DNA of 64,000 nucleotides. Origin: Closterium sp. NIES-65 (taxonomy: Eukaryota > Streptophyta > Zygnematophyceae > Desmidiales > Closteriaceae). Below the pieces are notes generated by a model that saw nothing but the letters and a program-made list of their open reading frames with translations, was not told the DNA's origin and did not search any database. The DNA lies in assembly GCA_948144175.1 (NCBI GenBank), contig CANXME010001999.1:488501-552500 (forward strand), read 5' to 3'. Positions 21,480 through 31,489 of the stretch are shown piece after piece (positions within the stretch are counted from its first letter, which is position 1; every line of letters starts with the position of its first letter). Both the position numbers and the translations under genes were made by a program.

Positions 21480-21925
21480 TCCTCCATTGCTCCTCGCTGG
21501 ACCAGCATCTTGTGGCATAGCAGGCAGTGACGTTTTATTGCTCCTCGCTGGACCAGCATCTTGTGGCATAGCAGGCAGTGACGTTTCATTGCTCCTCGCT
21601 GGACCAGCATCTTGTGGCATAGCAGGCAGTGACGTTTCATTGCTCCTCGCTGGACCAGCATCTTGTGGCATAGCAGGCAGTGACGTTTCATTGCTCCTCG
21701 CTGGAGCAGCACCTTGTGGCATAGCAGGCAGTGACGTTTCATTGCTCCTCGCTGGACCAGCATCTTGTGGCATAGCAGGCAGTGACGTTTCATTGCTCCT
21801 CGCTGGACCAGCATCTTGTGGCATAGCAGGCAGTGACGTTTCATTGCTCCTCGCTGGACCAGCATCTTGTGGCATAGCAGGCAGTGACGTTTCATTGCTC
21901 CTCGCTGGACCAGCATCTTTCCGAT
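21480..21925 (-). repeat. 60-bp tandem array inside the last exon of the carrier copy
   Basis: About eight units of 60 bp, open in frame, each coding a 20-residue repeat (DAGPARSNETSLPAMPQ is part of one). They lie at the 3' end of the exon. The complete gene ends after one DAGPARR. Confidence 0.9.
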
Positions 21926-22204
21926 CCCAGAGCATTCTACCAGGGAGAACAGAGGAGAGGCGCTCAAACAGCATCCTGCAAGTAACACGGAGGACGAGAA
22001 TCAGCTTTGAGACGACTCAAATCAAACGGTCGAATGGACAAGAGGTGCTGCAAGAGAGTCCTGCAAACAAGGAGCATCATGGATGCAAAGATATTGCAAT
22101 AATTACAACAGGGACAAGAAGACGAAGATACTAAGGTTGGGAAAAGGGGGAATAGAGAAGGTTGGGAAGGGGGAGGGATGGGAGGAGGGGAAAATCAGTG
22201 GAGG

Positions 22205-22430
22205 TTGAAGGGAAGGGCCAGGACAAGCAATGGTGACCACATCTTTACTCCCCGTGTGAGTGCTTGCTGCATTACATACGTTTTCTTAATAATCTTATGT
22301 CGAATTTGTTTTTCGAGAATTCTCAAGCTGAATCTGTTTTGTGAGAATTCTCAAAAAACAAGCAATGGTGACCACGTGAGTACTCACCATGTGAGCGCTT
22401 GCTGCACATTTGAGTCGACTAAAAAGTAAA
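22205..22430. repeat. 18-bp direct duplication around AATT-type palindromes
   Basis: ACAAGCAATGGTGACCAC occurs at 22223-22240 and 22358-22375. Between them are two GAGAATTCTC palindromes (near 22313-22325 and 22331-22357). A GAGTCGACTAAAA member follows near 22411. Confidence 0.82.
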
Positions 22431-22489
22431 CCTATCACCTCAATGCTTTTGAGATGCCTCAAGAATCGCCTGATCATCCATACACTCAC

Positions 22490-23460
22490 CATGTAAGTGC
22501 TTGCTGCATTGACCGCTTCCTCACCCGTGGCACCACCCCTCGAAAGAAACCCGGCTGGCCCTGCGACTGGGGGGGGGAGGGAAGGGGGAAGGAGGAAGGG
22601 GAAGTGGGGGAGGGGGGAAGGGGGAAACAGAGAAGTAGAAAGGGAAGGAGAGGAAGGAGAGTGAGTGCTTGCTGCATTGACCGCTTCATTACCCGTGGCA
22701 CCACCCCTCGAAAGAAACCCGGCAGGCCCTAAACTGTCGGGGGGGGGGGGGGAGGGATAGCGAGTGCTTGCTGAGTAATCGCTTCATCACCCGTGGTACC
22801 ACCCCTCGAAAGAAACCCGGCAGGCCCTGAGACTGGGGGGGTGGAGGAGATAGGGGGGAAAGGAGGAGCAGGAGGGGAAGGAGGAAGGAGGGGAAGGAGG
22901 GGAGGGATAGCGAGTGCTTTCTGAGTAATCGCTTCATTACCCGTGGCACCACCCCTCGAAAGAAACCCAGCAGGCCCTGAGACTGGGGGGGTGGAGGAGA
23001 CAGGAGGGAACGGAGGAGCAGGAGGGAAAGGCGGAAGGAGCGGCAGGAGGGGAAGGACGGGAGGCATAGCGAGTGCTTGCTGAGTAGTCGCTTCATCACC
23101 CGTGGCACCACCCGTCGAAAGAAACCCGGCAGGCCCTGAGACTGGGGGGGTGGAGGAGACAGGAGGGAACGGAGGAGCAGGAGGGAACGGAGGAGCAGGA
23201 CGGGAAGGAGGAAGGAGCGGCAGGAGGGGAAGGAGGGGAGGGATAGCGAGTGCTTGCTGAGTAATCGCTTCATCACCCGTGGCACCACCCCTCGAAAGAA
23301 ACCCGGCAGGCCCTGGGACTTGGGGGGGGGGGGGGAGAAGACATGAGGGAAAGGAGGAGCAGGAGGGGAAGGAGGAAGCAGCGGGAGGAGGGGAAGGAGG
23401 GGAAGAATAGTGAGTGCTTGCTGAGTAATGGCTTCATTACACGTGGCACCACCCCTCCAA
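22490..23460 (-). repeat. about seven copies of the carrier exon 7 with flanking intron
   Basis: Each copy contains CTCAGGGCCTGCCGGGTTTC-type sequence, codes GLPGFFRGVVPRVMKR, and ends KRSMQQALT or KRLLSKHSL. Copies are separated by GGAGGAGCAGGAGGG-type purine tracts and are about 150-200 bp apart. Acceptor and exon were duplicated together. Confidence 0.9.
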
Positions 23461-23464
23461 GAAG

Positions 23465-23830
23465 CGCACATAAGACGTGCACTTTCCAAATTATTAAGTG
23501 CACACAAGATGTGCAATTTCCAGATTATTAAGTGCACACAAGATGTGCACTTTCCAAGTTATTAAGTGCACACAGAATGTGCACTTTCCAAGTTATTAAG
23601 TGCACACAAGATGTGCAATTTCCAGATTATTAAGTGCACACAAGATGTGCAATTTCCAGATTATTAAGTGCACACAAGATGTGCACTTTCCAAGTTATTA
23701 AGTGCACACAGAATGTGCACTTTCCAAGTTATTAAGTGCACACAAGATGTGCACTTCTTCGCCTAAGAAGTGCAAACAAGATATGCACATCTTCACTAAA
23801 AGTGCACTCAAAGATGTGCACAAGGCTGGT
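23465..23830. repeat. 34-36-bp minisatellite
   Basis: About nine units of AAGTGCACACAAGATGTGCA with CTTTCCAAGTTATT. The units follow one another directly without variable spacers. Confidence 0.9.
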
Positions 23831-23939
23831 GTCGATTCGTAAGTCTTCCACATGGGCGAACACTACTGCAACCTCACAAGTTTGCACCATGACCCCCATG
23901 GCTGTCCCATGGTTGATTAATTTGCATACAACCTACCTT

Positions 23940-24000
23940 GTAGATCTTTTAGGCGCCTTAAAAAAACGTTTTTTTGAAGCGCCTCAAAATCAAGCAAACA
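23940..24000. repeat. GCGC-type palindrome pair
   Basis: TTTAGGCGCCTTAAA and a following TTTTTTGAAGCGCCTCAAAA are diverged members of the palindrome family. They lie between two partial copies of the carrier exon 6 end (near 23880-23945 and 24005-24075). Confidence 0.65.
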
Positions 24001-24959
24001 CTTATGCAGCCTCACAAGTGTGCACCATGGTTTTCATGATTGTTTCTCTGCTGCTCACATGCATGCAACCTACCTTGTGAATGGCTGACGTGGCACCAAG
24101 CATGGTCAGGGGCTTGCCAGGTGTCTCGGGTCGCAGAGTATGAAAAGTGGGTGGAAGTGGGTGGAAGTGGGTGTCTCGGGTCGCAGAGTATGAAAATCTT
24201 GTGAGTGTAACCAGATCTTGCGGTGCCCACATCACCCGAACCTCCCAGCGCCAAACCTGCAAGGCAGGCATGGCAGGCAGCAGGTGGTCTGGTCCGGCAT
24301 TAGGTTTGGAAACAGCATTCACTTTCAAAGCACACCGGGAAATTAGTGGCGAGCAACATGGTCAGAATGATGAACAGGGGGATAAGGGTGCAAGTGGGAG
24401 CAAGTGGGTGGAAGTGGGTGCATGCAAGTGGGTGCAAGTGGGAGCATCGCATACATCTTACCAGCAAGGCTGCAAGGATTGTCCCCTGACCAAGCCACGA
24501 CTTCATAGTTTGGGGGGAAGCCAAACCTGGAGAGAGAACAGGGCAGGAAAGCAGGGTGGGGAAGAAGGGATGAGGAACGCAGGAGATTTGAGGTGCTGCA
24601 AGAATTGTCCCCTGACCATGCCATGACTTGCCAGTTTGGGGGGAAGCTAAACCTGGAGCAGGAGGAATGCAGAGTGTTGGGGGGAAGGGGGGGGGGGAGG
24701 GGGAACGGAAACAGGAGCTCGAATGGTCGTCCTGACCATGTCACAACTTAGCCACTGGATCAGCAGCACCGCAACGTATCCATTCGTTCAACTAGTTTTT
24801 GAGTATTCTCAAAGAGTAACGGCCGTCGGCCACTGGGCCCAAAATGTCGCCACCACCTAACTACGGCACGACTTAGCCATTCGTAAGGCACTGGTACTTG
24901 GTAATTTGTTAGGCGCCAAAAATTCATTTCATGGCTTGTGAATAACCCTCAAAGACAAC

Positions 24960-25430
24960 GCGCACCGCACACGCAGCACACACCGCACATGCAGCACACA
25001 CTGCACATGCAGCACACACCGCACATGCAGCACACACTGCACATGCAGCACACACCGCACACGCAGCACACACCGCACACGCAGCACACACCGCACACGC
25101 AGCACACACCGCACATGCAGCACACACCGCACATGCAGCACACACTGCACATGCAGCAACCACCGCACATGCAGCACACACTGCACATGCAGCACACACC
25201 GCACATGCAGCACACACTGCACATGCAGCACACACCGCACACGCAGCACACACCGCACACGCAGCACACACCGCACACGCAGCACACACCGCACATGCAG
25301 CACACACCGCACACGCAGCACACACCGCACACGCAGCACACACCGCACACGCAGCACACACCGCACACGCAGCACACACCGCACACGCAGCGCACACCGC
25401 ACATGCAGCACACACCGCACACACACGGAC
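24960..25430. repeat. CACACCGCACATGCAG minisatellite in the pseudogene intron
   Basis: About 26 units of 18 bp, alternating GCACATGCAGCACACACC and GCACACGCAGCACACACC. The minus strand reads as GTGTGTGCTGC repeats, like the start of the intron after XYLB exon 3 (GTGTGTGC). All long ORFs here are period artefacts. Confidence 0.9.
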
Positions 25431-25434
25431 CTGT

Positions 25435-25680
25435 AGTACTGCTGCACACTGCCAACCACATCTGAGGGTTGGAGGCACATCAAAGACAAAATCACACAGC
25501 ACACACCGCACATGCCCTTGCCTGTCCACGTAGTACTGATGCACGCTGCCAACCACCCACTCCCATCGTATCAAACACACACGACACACACAACAAACAC
25601 ACCGCACATGCACTCGCCGGTCCACGTAGTACTGATGCACACTGCCAACCACATGTCAGGTATGAGGCGCATCAGACACA
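25435..25680 (-). repeat. three copies of XYLB exon 3 end with donor
   Basis: The segment coding VVGSVHQYYVD and its AGGT junction recur near 25435-25465, 25525-25560 and 25618-25655, next to the pseudogene exon 3 (25811-25719). Confidence 0.82.
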
Positions 25681-26822
25681 CTCACAACACACACAACAAA
25701 CACAGCACACGCACGCACCTGTCTACGTAGCACTGGTGCACGCTGCCAACCAACCACTTGATGAGACGGAACCACCTCGCTGAGCCTCTCTCGCAGGTTC
25801 GGCACAGTGGCCTGTCAGGCTCGGTGGGGGTGGGTGTGGGGGTGGGGTGGGGGAGGGGTGGGCAAGTGGACATGCGGTAGGTCTTGATGGAATGCTTTAC
25901 AAGACAAGGCACGATGGAAACATGCAGGTGATTTTGCAGGCACCTAAACAAACAAGTAGATGAAAAACAACTTTGGCAAATCAACTGAAATGCATAATAT
26001 CGAATCGAAAGATAGTGGCATAGAATAGATTAGGGCCAACACCACGACAATGTGTCAGCACCAGAATCGCATATCAATCATAAAACGGATGATATTGATA
26101 TGCCATCGATACGACATCATTGCAGTAACAGGACTAACCTCTCGTGCCACGTCAGCTCACCTCTAGTGCCCACTGTCTCGTCCGCAGATCAATGGGGGCA
26201 TAATCTCCGACCAATATCGACGCGGCAAACGAGCCTGAGCCTGATGCTGCCACACCTGCCGAACCTGAGGCCCGGTGAACCGTTCGTAGGCTCGGGAGCC
26301 CGTGAGACGAGCCAGAGCTGCTTCGATTTCCCTACACTGGGCTGCTGTGCTGCTGTCCATCCAGATAGAGGAATCGAAAATAAAAAATACACTCTGCTGC
26401 AATAATGAATTGACCTGAAACGAGTCATTCTCAACTGATTGAGCTGAGCCCCTTTGTGTGTGACCTCTCATCCCCACATAACTGAGCAACAAGAGACTGG
26501 TCAGATCGAAGGTTTCTAAGCCGTGCCCGGGCTCCTCTCTGCCAATGAACGCTCCCGTGCTGCTGCCCACTGCCGGAAACTGCCCGGAGTTTATCAAACA
26601 GGACATCCGCTTCTTTCAACCTCGATAGAATCACATCAAAAGCCTCTACCCACATGGCTGGTGGTGCAGTGACTCTAAGCGCCGAGCCTGACGAGGAGGT
26701 TCAGGAATCAGGCTCGGCGGAGGCTCGGTGGACGCCTCCAGCGGGGGAGGGTTGTGTCATACTGGAGTGATTCGGTGGCAACGATGCGAAGGGAGGAATC
26801 AATTGCTGTGGCCTTGAGAGAC

Positions 26823-27620
26823 CTGAAAGCAGTACGAGCATAATGGGGGGTGGGGAGGGGGAATGGAGGGGTTGTGGAGGGGGGAGAGGGGAGGGAAGGG
26901 GAGGGAGGGGGGTTGGATGGTTTTAAGGGTGAAGTTGGGTGGCTTGTGCAGAAGGGCAGTGTCAGTGTTGTATCGGAGTGACTCTGTGGCAACGATGCAA
27001 AGAGAGGAATCAGCTGCTATGGCCCTTAAGAGACCTGGAAAAATGGGGAAGGGTAGGGGGAATGGTGGGGCAAGGGAGGGAGGGAGGGAGGGGCAGAGGA
27101 GAGAAGGGGAGAAAGGGAGCGGGGCTCAGGTGAGAGCGGGCGGGAGGGCAGTGGCAGTGTCATATTGGAGTAATTCGGTTCGGTGGCGACGATGTGAAGG
27201 GAGAAATAGATTTCTGCGACGATTCATGCGACGATTTTAACACCGTGACTGTAAAGGGGTAAGGGGGTGTCAGTCAATGCCTTGATAGAGCAACTCAATC
27301 GATTGCGACGATACCTTGAGTGGCCTGAGACGGTGTGATTATAAGGGGGGTGCGGAGGGGGACGGCAGATGAGTGTGAGCGAAAGGGAAATGCCATGCAC
27401 TGAAGGGTCATATCATATTGCCGAGATGATTTTATGAAAATCAGGTGTGGCGAGGATGTGGAGAGACAGGAATCAATCGCCACACCTTGGGGGGTGACCT
27501 GAGATGGTGTGATTAGAGAGGGAGAAAGGAAGAAGGCATTGCGGCCCCTGAAGTGACCTGAAATTGGTGTGACTTTAAAGGGGGACAGATGGATGAGGGG
27601 CGTCACATTGAAGAGCCGGA
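26823..27620 (-). repeat. several decayed copies of XYLB exon 2 start
   Basis: Between pseudogene exons 1 and 2, the acceptor plus SLKATAIDSSL..VATESLQYDT coding segment recurs near 26960-27030, 27160-27210, 27290-27330, 27400-27500 and 27540-27620, progressively decayed. Purine-rich spacers lie between. Confidence 0.75.
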
Positions 27621-27794
27621 ATTATGACAATGTGAAGGAAGTTATCAACGGCTGAGATCTGCAGGGACTGGGGACGGCGCAACAAGAGAAAGAAACGGAA
27701 ACACGATGTAAATCCGGACATTCTCATTTCACATCCTGGGAGTTTGGAACAGGAGAATCACACAGTAAGACCCGCCTCCAGACAAAATTTTGAT

Positions 27795-27920
27795 GTGGGA
27801 GTTTCGCGAATGAGTCGACGCGAATGAGACGACAATGAGTCGACGCGAATGAGTCGACGCGAATGAGACGACAATGAGTCGACGCGAATGAGACGACAAT
27901 GAGTCGACGCGAATGGCCTC
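27795..27920. repeat. short repeat of GCGAATGAGTCGAC
   Basis: About nine irregular units of GCGAATGAGTCGAC or GCGAATGAGACGAC. They lie in intron 1 of the pseudogene next to exon 1. Confidence 0.8.
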
Positions 27921-28020
27921 CAACTCACAGCGTCTCAATCAGACGCAAATAATATCAAACTCACTGCGTGGAGCTGTCGAAGCCGAGAAACAGGCCGTCT
28001 AAACCCAACAATGCCGCCAT

Positions 28021-28345
28021 TGTTACACCGTCGAAATTGTCCAAACAACGGCTACGATGTAGAAAGTTTCCAAGCAACGGCTACGAGGTCCCCGGGGAAT
28101 AAAAAACACGAGATAGACGACGTTTCCAACTGGCGGATACAGTTATCCGCTGGAACCGCGCGACACGAGAGTTTTCAGACTTCACTTGTTTTACTATGGA
28201 GTCGCCTAGGTGACCCTGTGGTGTTTCTGTCCTGAGTCCTGCCTCGAATGTGTATGTATCTGTCCTGTCTGGATCAAGCAACCAGAAATTCCCGGGCACT
28301 GGGCAAAAGAGAGGAACATTACGGTGCGCCGGATTCAACCTCGTT
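28021..28345 (-). promoter_or_regulatory. 5' flank of the pseudogene, copy of the XYLB 5' flank
   Basis: Matches 10218-10590 in order (see that entry). Similarity ends near 28345, which bounds what is left of the duplicated block on this side. Confidence 0.6.
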
Positions 28346-28438
28346 TTTGTCGGGTTGCTTGCAGTAGTGCCAACCCAACCTGATGGTGACATACATACTC
28401 GCTTTAAGCACTGAGATCACGAACAAGACTATACCGTA

Positions 28439-28924
28439 CTAATTACAGAAGTTTGGCGCACCTAATCCACCCTCTTTAAAAAACACGCTTTTGTTTTCAA
28501 AAACCTTGTGCCACCCACCTCGGGTCCCAACCACTTCCCTACTCAGCCCTTCAACAGCATCCAGCCTATACAGTACAAACGCATTATTGTCCCACCCCAC
28601 AAACCGCTGCAGATTCTTGCATTCAGGAAACAGTTGAGCCAACAAACTCTTCCCATTTGCGTGGTCTTCATCCCCAGTTCCAGCCTCCTCGCGCCTGTCT
28701 TCCTCCCGCAACGGCAAACAACCTCCTGTTTCCAAGCGTGTCTCATCTCGGCTTCTTGACGTGCCCTCCCCTCCATGCATTCTCTTTCCCAAGCTCTCCC
28801 CCCCATCCTTCCCCCTCAACCAACTTTCAAACATTTCCACAACGCCGCTCCCAATCCGAGTGAAAAACAACCCCTCGACGCCGCAAGGCCAGAGAACATC
28901 GGATCGAAAAACAGACAGAGACAA
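28439..28924 (-). CDS. unidentified ORF, possibly the 3' exon of the F-box gene
   Basis: An open frame of about 160 codons ends at 28439. The part with FPECKNLQRFVGWDNNAF looks like ordinary protein sequence rather than repeat-derived ORF. It lies downstream of, and on the same strand as, the F-box/LRR-like gene at 29398 and could be its last exon. No family is recognised. Confidence 0.3.
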   Translation of the reverse strand: MSLSVFRSDVLWPCGVEGLFFTRIGSGVVEMFESWLRGKDGGESLGKRMHGGEGTSRSRDETRLETGGCLPLREEDRREEAGTGDEDHANGKSLLAQLFPECKNLQRFVGWDNNAFVLYRLDAVEGLSREVVGTRGGWHKVFENKSVFFKEGGLGAPNFCN

Positions 28925-28951
28925 AGGGGCTCTGTCTCCAGCGTAAAAGCA

Positions 28952-28975
28952 TGCTTTTGAGTCGACTCAAAAGCA
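28952..28975. repeat. 24-bp perfect palindrome, TCGA type
   Basis: TGCTTTTGAGTCGACTCAAA continues symmetrically for 4 more bases. I see no flanking direct duplication here, unlike most other members. Confidence 0.9.
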
Positions 28976-29177
28976 CCGCAAGCTCTCCCAGCCACGTAGG
29001 TCCAGCGATTGCGAGACCAAATCACCTTCCCACTCGCTTGACTTCACAGTCTTTATCACACCGGGAGGGAGGCATGAAACCTGCCGTTGCTGCATGTTGC
29101 AGCAGAGGGAGTCCAGCGAAGTGAGGTGAGGAGCGTGAAATGCTTGTGCTTGACTCTCCTCTGCCCAGGGACGGGCC

Positions 29178-29306
29178 TGACAAAGTTTAAAGAAAGAAAG
29201 AGGGTTGAACTAGCAAGAATGAGGATACAAATAGCAAACCCTAGAAGGGTTGTACTCGCTATAGAGCACCCCACTACAGGCTAGAGCATAAGATAACATT
29301 CTGACA
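29178..29306 (-). mobile_element. solo copia LTR (129 bp)
   Basis: It matches the LTRs of the short copia derivative at 38172-39635, in the opposite orientation. It is flanked by an exact GGGCC duplication (29173-29177 and 29307-29311). The internal part has been lost, as expected from LTR-LTR recombination. Confidence 0.92.
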
Positions 29307-30439
29307 GGGCCTAGTCAATCAGGGGCGCTCCAGACTCGGTGTGCAGGACGAGAGATGTCAGGTGAGCGGGGCAGGCGGGGAGCAGGTTCAGGCGGGACTA
29401 GTAAGTCCGCCAGGTGAAGCTGAGAATGGAGAGGCGAGGGGCGGACAGCGAAATGGAGCAGCTGATTCCGTCAAATGTGACATTCGTGGCCAGCGGGAGG
29501 TGTAGAGAGTAGCAATTTCGTCCGTCAACGTCGCTCTCACGCTCCCTCCACCCGTTCGTGTTCCTTGTAGCGCTTTCAGCGCCCTCTTTGCCCTCCTCAG
29601 CTGCAAAGTGATTTGCAGTGGAGATTAGGTCGAGAGTGCGAAGCTGGGCAAATAAGCAGGAGACGAAGCAAAGGACGAGCGGCGAGCAGGCGGGGAGAGA
29701 GAGCTCTAGGCGAGAAAGCACGGGAAACGGCCTTTCCTCATCTAGATGTGAGAAATGATTTCGATCATCATCCGGCTTACATTCCTCTATGATCGAAATC
29801 ATCTCCCACATCTCAGCCACCATCACTGCGTCGTTGCAGCCGTGCCGCGCCATCTCTTGCTGGGTGTCTGTCCGCGCGGTGCCATGAAAAAGGGAGAGCG
29901 ACTCGAGGCGCGGAGCTTGCGAGAGGGAGTAGAGAAGACGCGGAGGGAAGAGAAGGCGACGGGAGAAGTCGAGATCGAGAGAAGTGAGGGAGGAGAGGTA
30001 AGGGAAAAGGCAGGAGCGTAAGAGGGAGGCAAAGAGGCGCGGAGGAAAAGTATCAAGAGAGAAGATGAACTGGGAAGGGCGGTGGTGCTGTTTGGTCAGC
30101 CACGTGAAGCTGCGAATTCGTTGCGAGAGGGGGATGGGGGGGATTGAGCACGGGCATGCTTCGTATAACACGAGAGGCCGTCCGAGGCAAAACCGTCGCC
30201 CGATAGAGCGCGCCGAATGCACGGCATGGCGATGGCGCAAGCCACGAGCGGCCACGAGCAGCAGCACTCGTCTCTCTCAACCACCGCTGTCAGATTTATA
30301 TGACATAGTTGCTGTAGGCTATAGTGGGGTAGCACATCTGGGGTACAGGTTTCTAGGGTTGTATTTGTACCATTCTTTCCTTAGTCATTCTCATTCCTGT
30401 TCTACAATTATCACATGGTATAGAGCGGGTTCCCTGTGG

Positions 30440-31480
30440 GAACTTCGCCTAGGGCCCACCGAAGCGCGCCCCGAGGCGCGCTAACTTTTTTTTTTTCTCT
30501 CTCTCGCGCGACCCTCCGTGTCGCCCCTCCCTCGCGGCCCCGCCGCCCCTTCAGACGCGGCCCCGCCGCCCTTTCAGACGCGGCCCCGCCGCCCTTTCAG
30601 ACGCGGCCCCGCCGCCCCTTTTGGACGCGGCCCCGCCGCCCACTTCGAACGCGGCCCCGCCGCCCTCTCAGACGCGGCCCCGCCGCCCTCTCAGACGCGG
30701 CCCCGCCCGCCCTCTCAGACGCGGCCCCGCCCGCCTTTTCAGACGCGGCCCCGCCGCCCACTTCGAACGCGGCCCCGCCCGCCCTCCCTGGCGCGGCCCC
30801 GCCGCCTCCTACCTGCGGCCCTACAGCCGCCTCAACGTCGGCCCCTTTGCCGCCCTACCTGCGGCCCAACGGCCGCCCAACAGCGGCCCACGAGCCTCCC
30901 AGCACCAGCCGAGCCGCCCAGCAGTAGCCGAGCCGCCTAGCAGCAGCCGGGCCGCCCAGCCGCTTCCTCGCGGCCCCGCCGCCCCTTCGCGGCCTCGCCA
31001 CCTCTTCCTTGCGGCCCCGCCGCCCCGTCGCGGCCCCGCCACCCCTTTTCCCGTCGCCCGTCGCGACGTGGCAGGTGTGTGGTCTCCCCTGCTTCTCCTC
31101 CTCCTTCGTCTCCCACTGCAGCAGCCGAGCCGCCCAACTGCAGCAGCCGAGCCGCCCCGCCGCCGAGCCACTCTGCACCCGAGCCGCCCAGCAGCCGAGC
31201 CGCCCTGCAACCGAGCCGCCGGGTCGCCAAGCTGCCGAGCTGCAGTTTCTGCCGAGCCGCCTTGCCGCCGAGCCGCCCGAGTCGCCCGAGCCGCAGAGCC
31301 GCAGTTGCTGCCGAGCCGCGGTGCTGCCGAGCTGCTGAGTCGCCGAGCCTGCTCTTCCCACCACTGGTGAGCTCCTGCCCTGCTAGCACGCTGCCCGTTG
31401 CCTGCTTGCCTGCCTGCCTGCCTTTTGGCTTGCCTGGCTGCCTGCCTTACTGCTGCTAGTCCTGCTCCTGCTTCTACTGG
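30440..31480 (+). repeat. GC-rich leader repeats of the copia element
   Basis: Runs of GACGCGGCCCCGCCGCCC units give way to GAGCCGCC(CAGCAGCC) units. The short copia derivative at 38172 has a similar leader (GTGCGCCCCGAGGCGCGCGG units). ORFs across it in several frames are artefacts. Confidence 0.8.
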
Positions 31481-31489
31481 CGGAGCCAG

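Larger units (their letters stand above)
21477..24256 (-). pseudogene. 3' half of an SLC25A38-type carrier (chimera, downstream part)
   Basis: Copies of the last three exons of the carrier gene at 47538-57631 can be read: exon 6-type (TPGKPLTMLGATSAIHK, ending at the GTAGGT donor at 24073), exon 7-type (GLPGFFRGVVPRVMKR, about seven copies, 22490-23460) and exon 8-type (MLFERLSSVLPGRMLWDRKDAGPARSN from 21975). The last exon then runs through about eight 60-bp repeats to a stop at 21477. Exons for carrier repeats 1 and 2 are missing. At about 24222-24256 it is joined to xylulokinase exon 5 sequence on the same strand. It is unlikely to code for a working carrier. Confidence 0.82.
24222..28020 (-). 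pseudogene. 5' half of xylulokinase (chimera, upstream part)
   Basis: Exons matching XYLB exons 1-5: 28020-27965 (MAALLGLDGLFLGFDSST, GTGAGT donor, intact), 26822-26161 (exon 2), 25811-25719 (exon 3), 24526-24462 (exon 4, intact) and from 24256 (exon 5, only LALGGSGDVG before it departs). Exon 2 lacks 11 bases after LQYDTTLP, so it shifts frame and stops, and it lacks the part coding GGPA and about 40 bases before its end. Exon 3 has 4 extra bases. Exons 6-11 are absent. So this is a non-functional duplicate, although exon 1 and its upstream region are well kept. Confidence 0.88.

Noticed and set aside
23465-23830. Possible CRISPR-like array
   Set aside because: Units are contiguous with no unique spacers, there are no cas genes, and the context is eukaryotic.
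24924-25652. Cys/Val/Ala-rich ORFs on both strands
   Set aside because: Artefacts of the 18-bp CACACCGCACATGCAG-type array.
30436-31370. Pro/Ala/Arg-rich ORFs ahead of the copia coding region
   Set aside because: They fall in the GCGGCCCCGCCGCCC leader repeats and appear in several frames at once.
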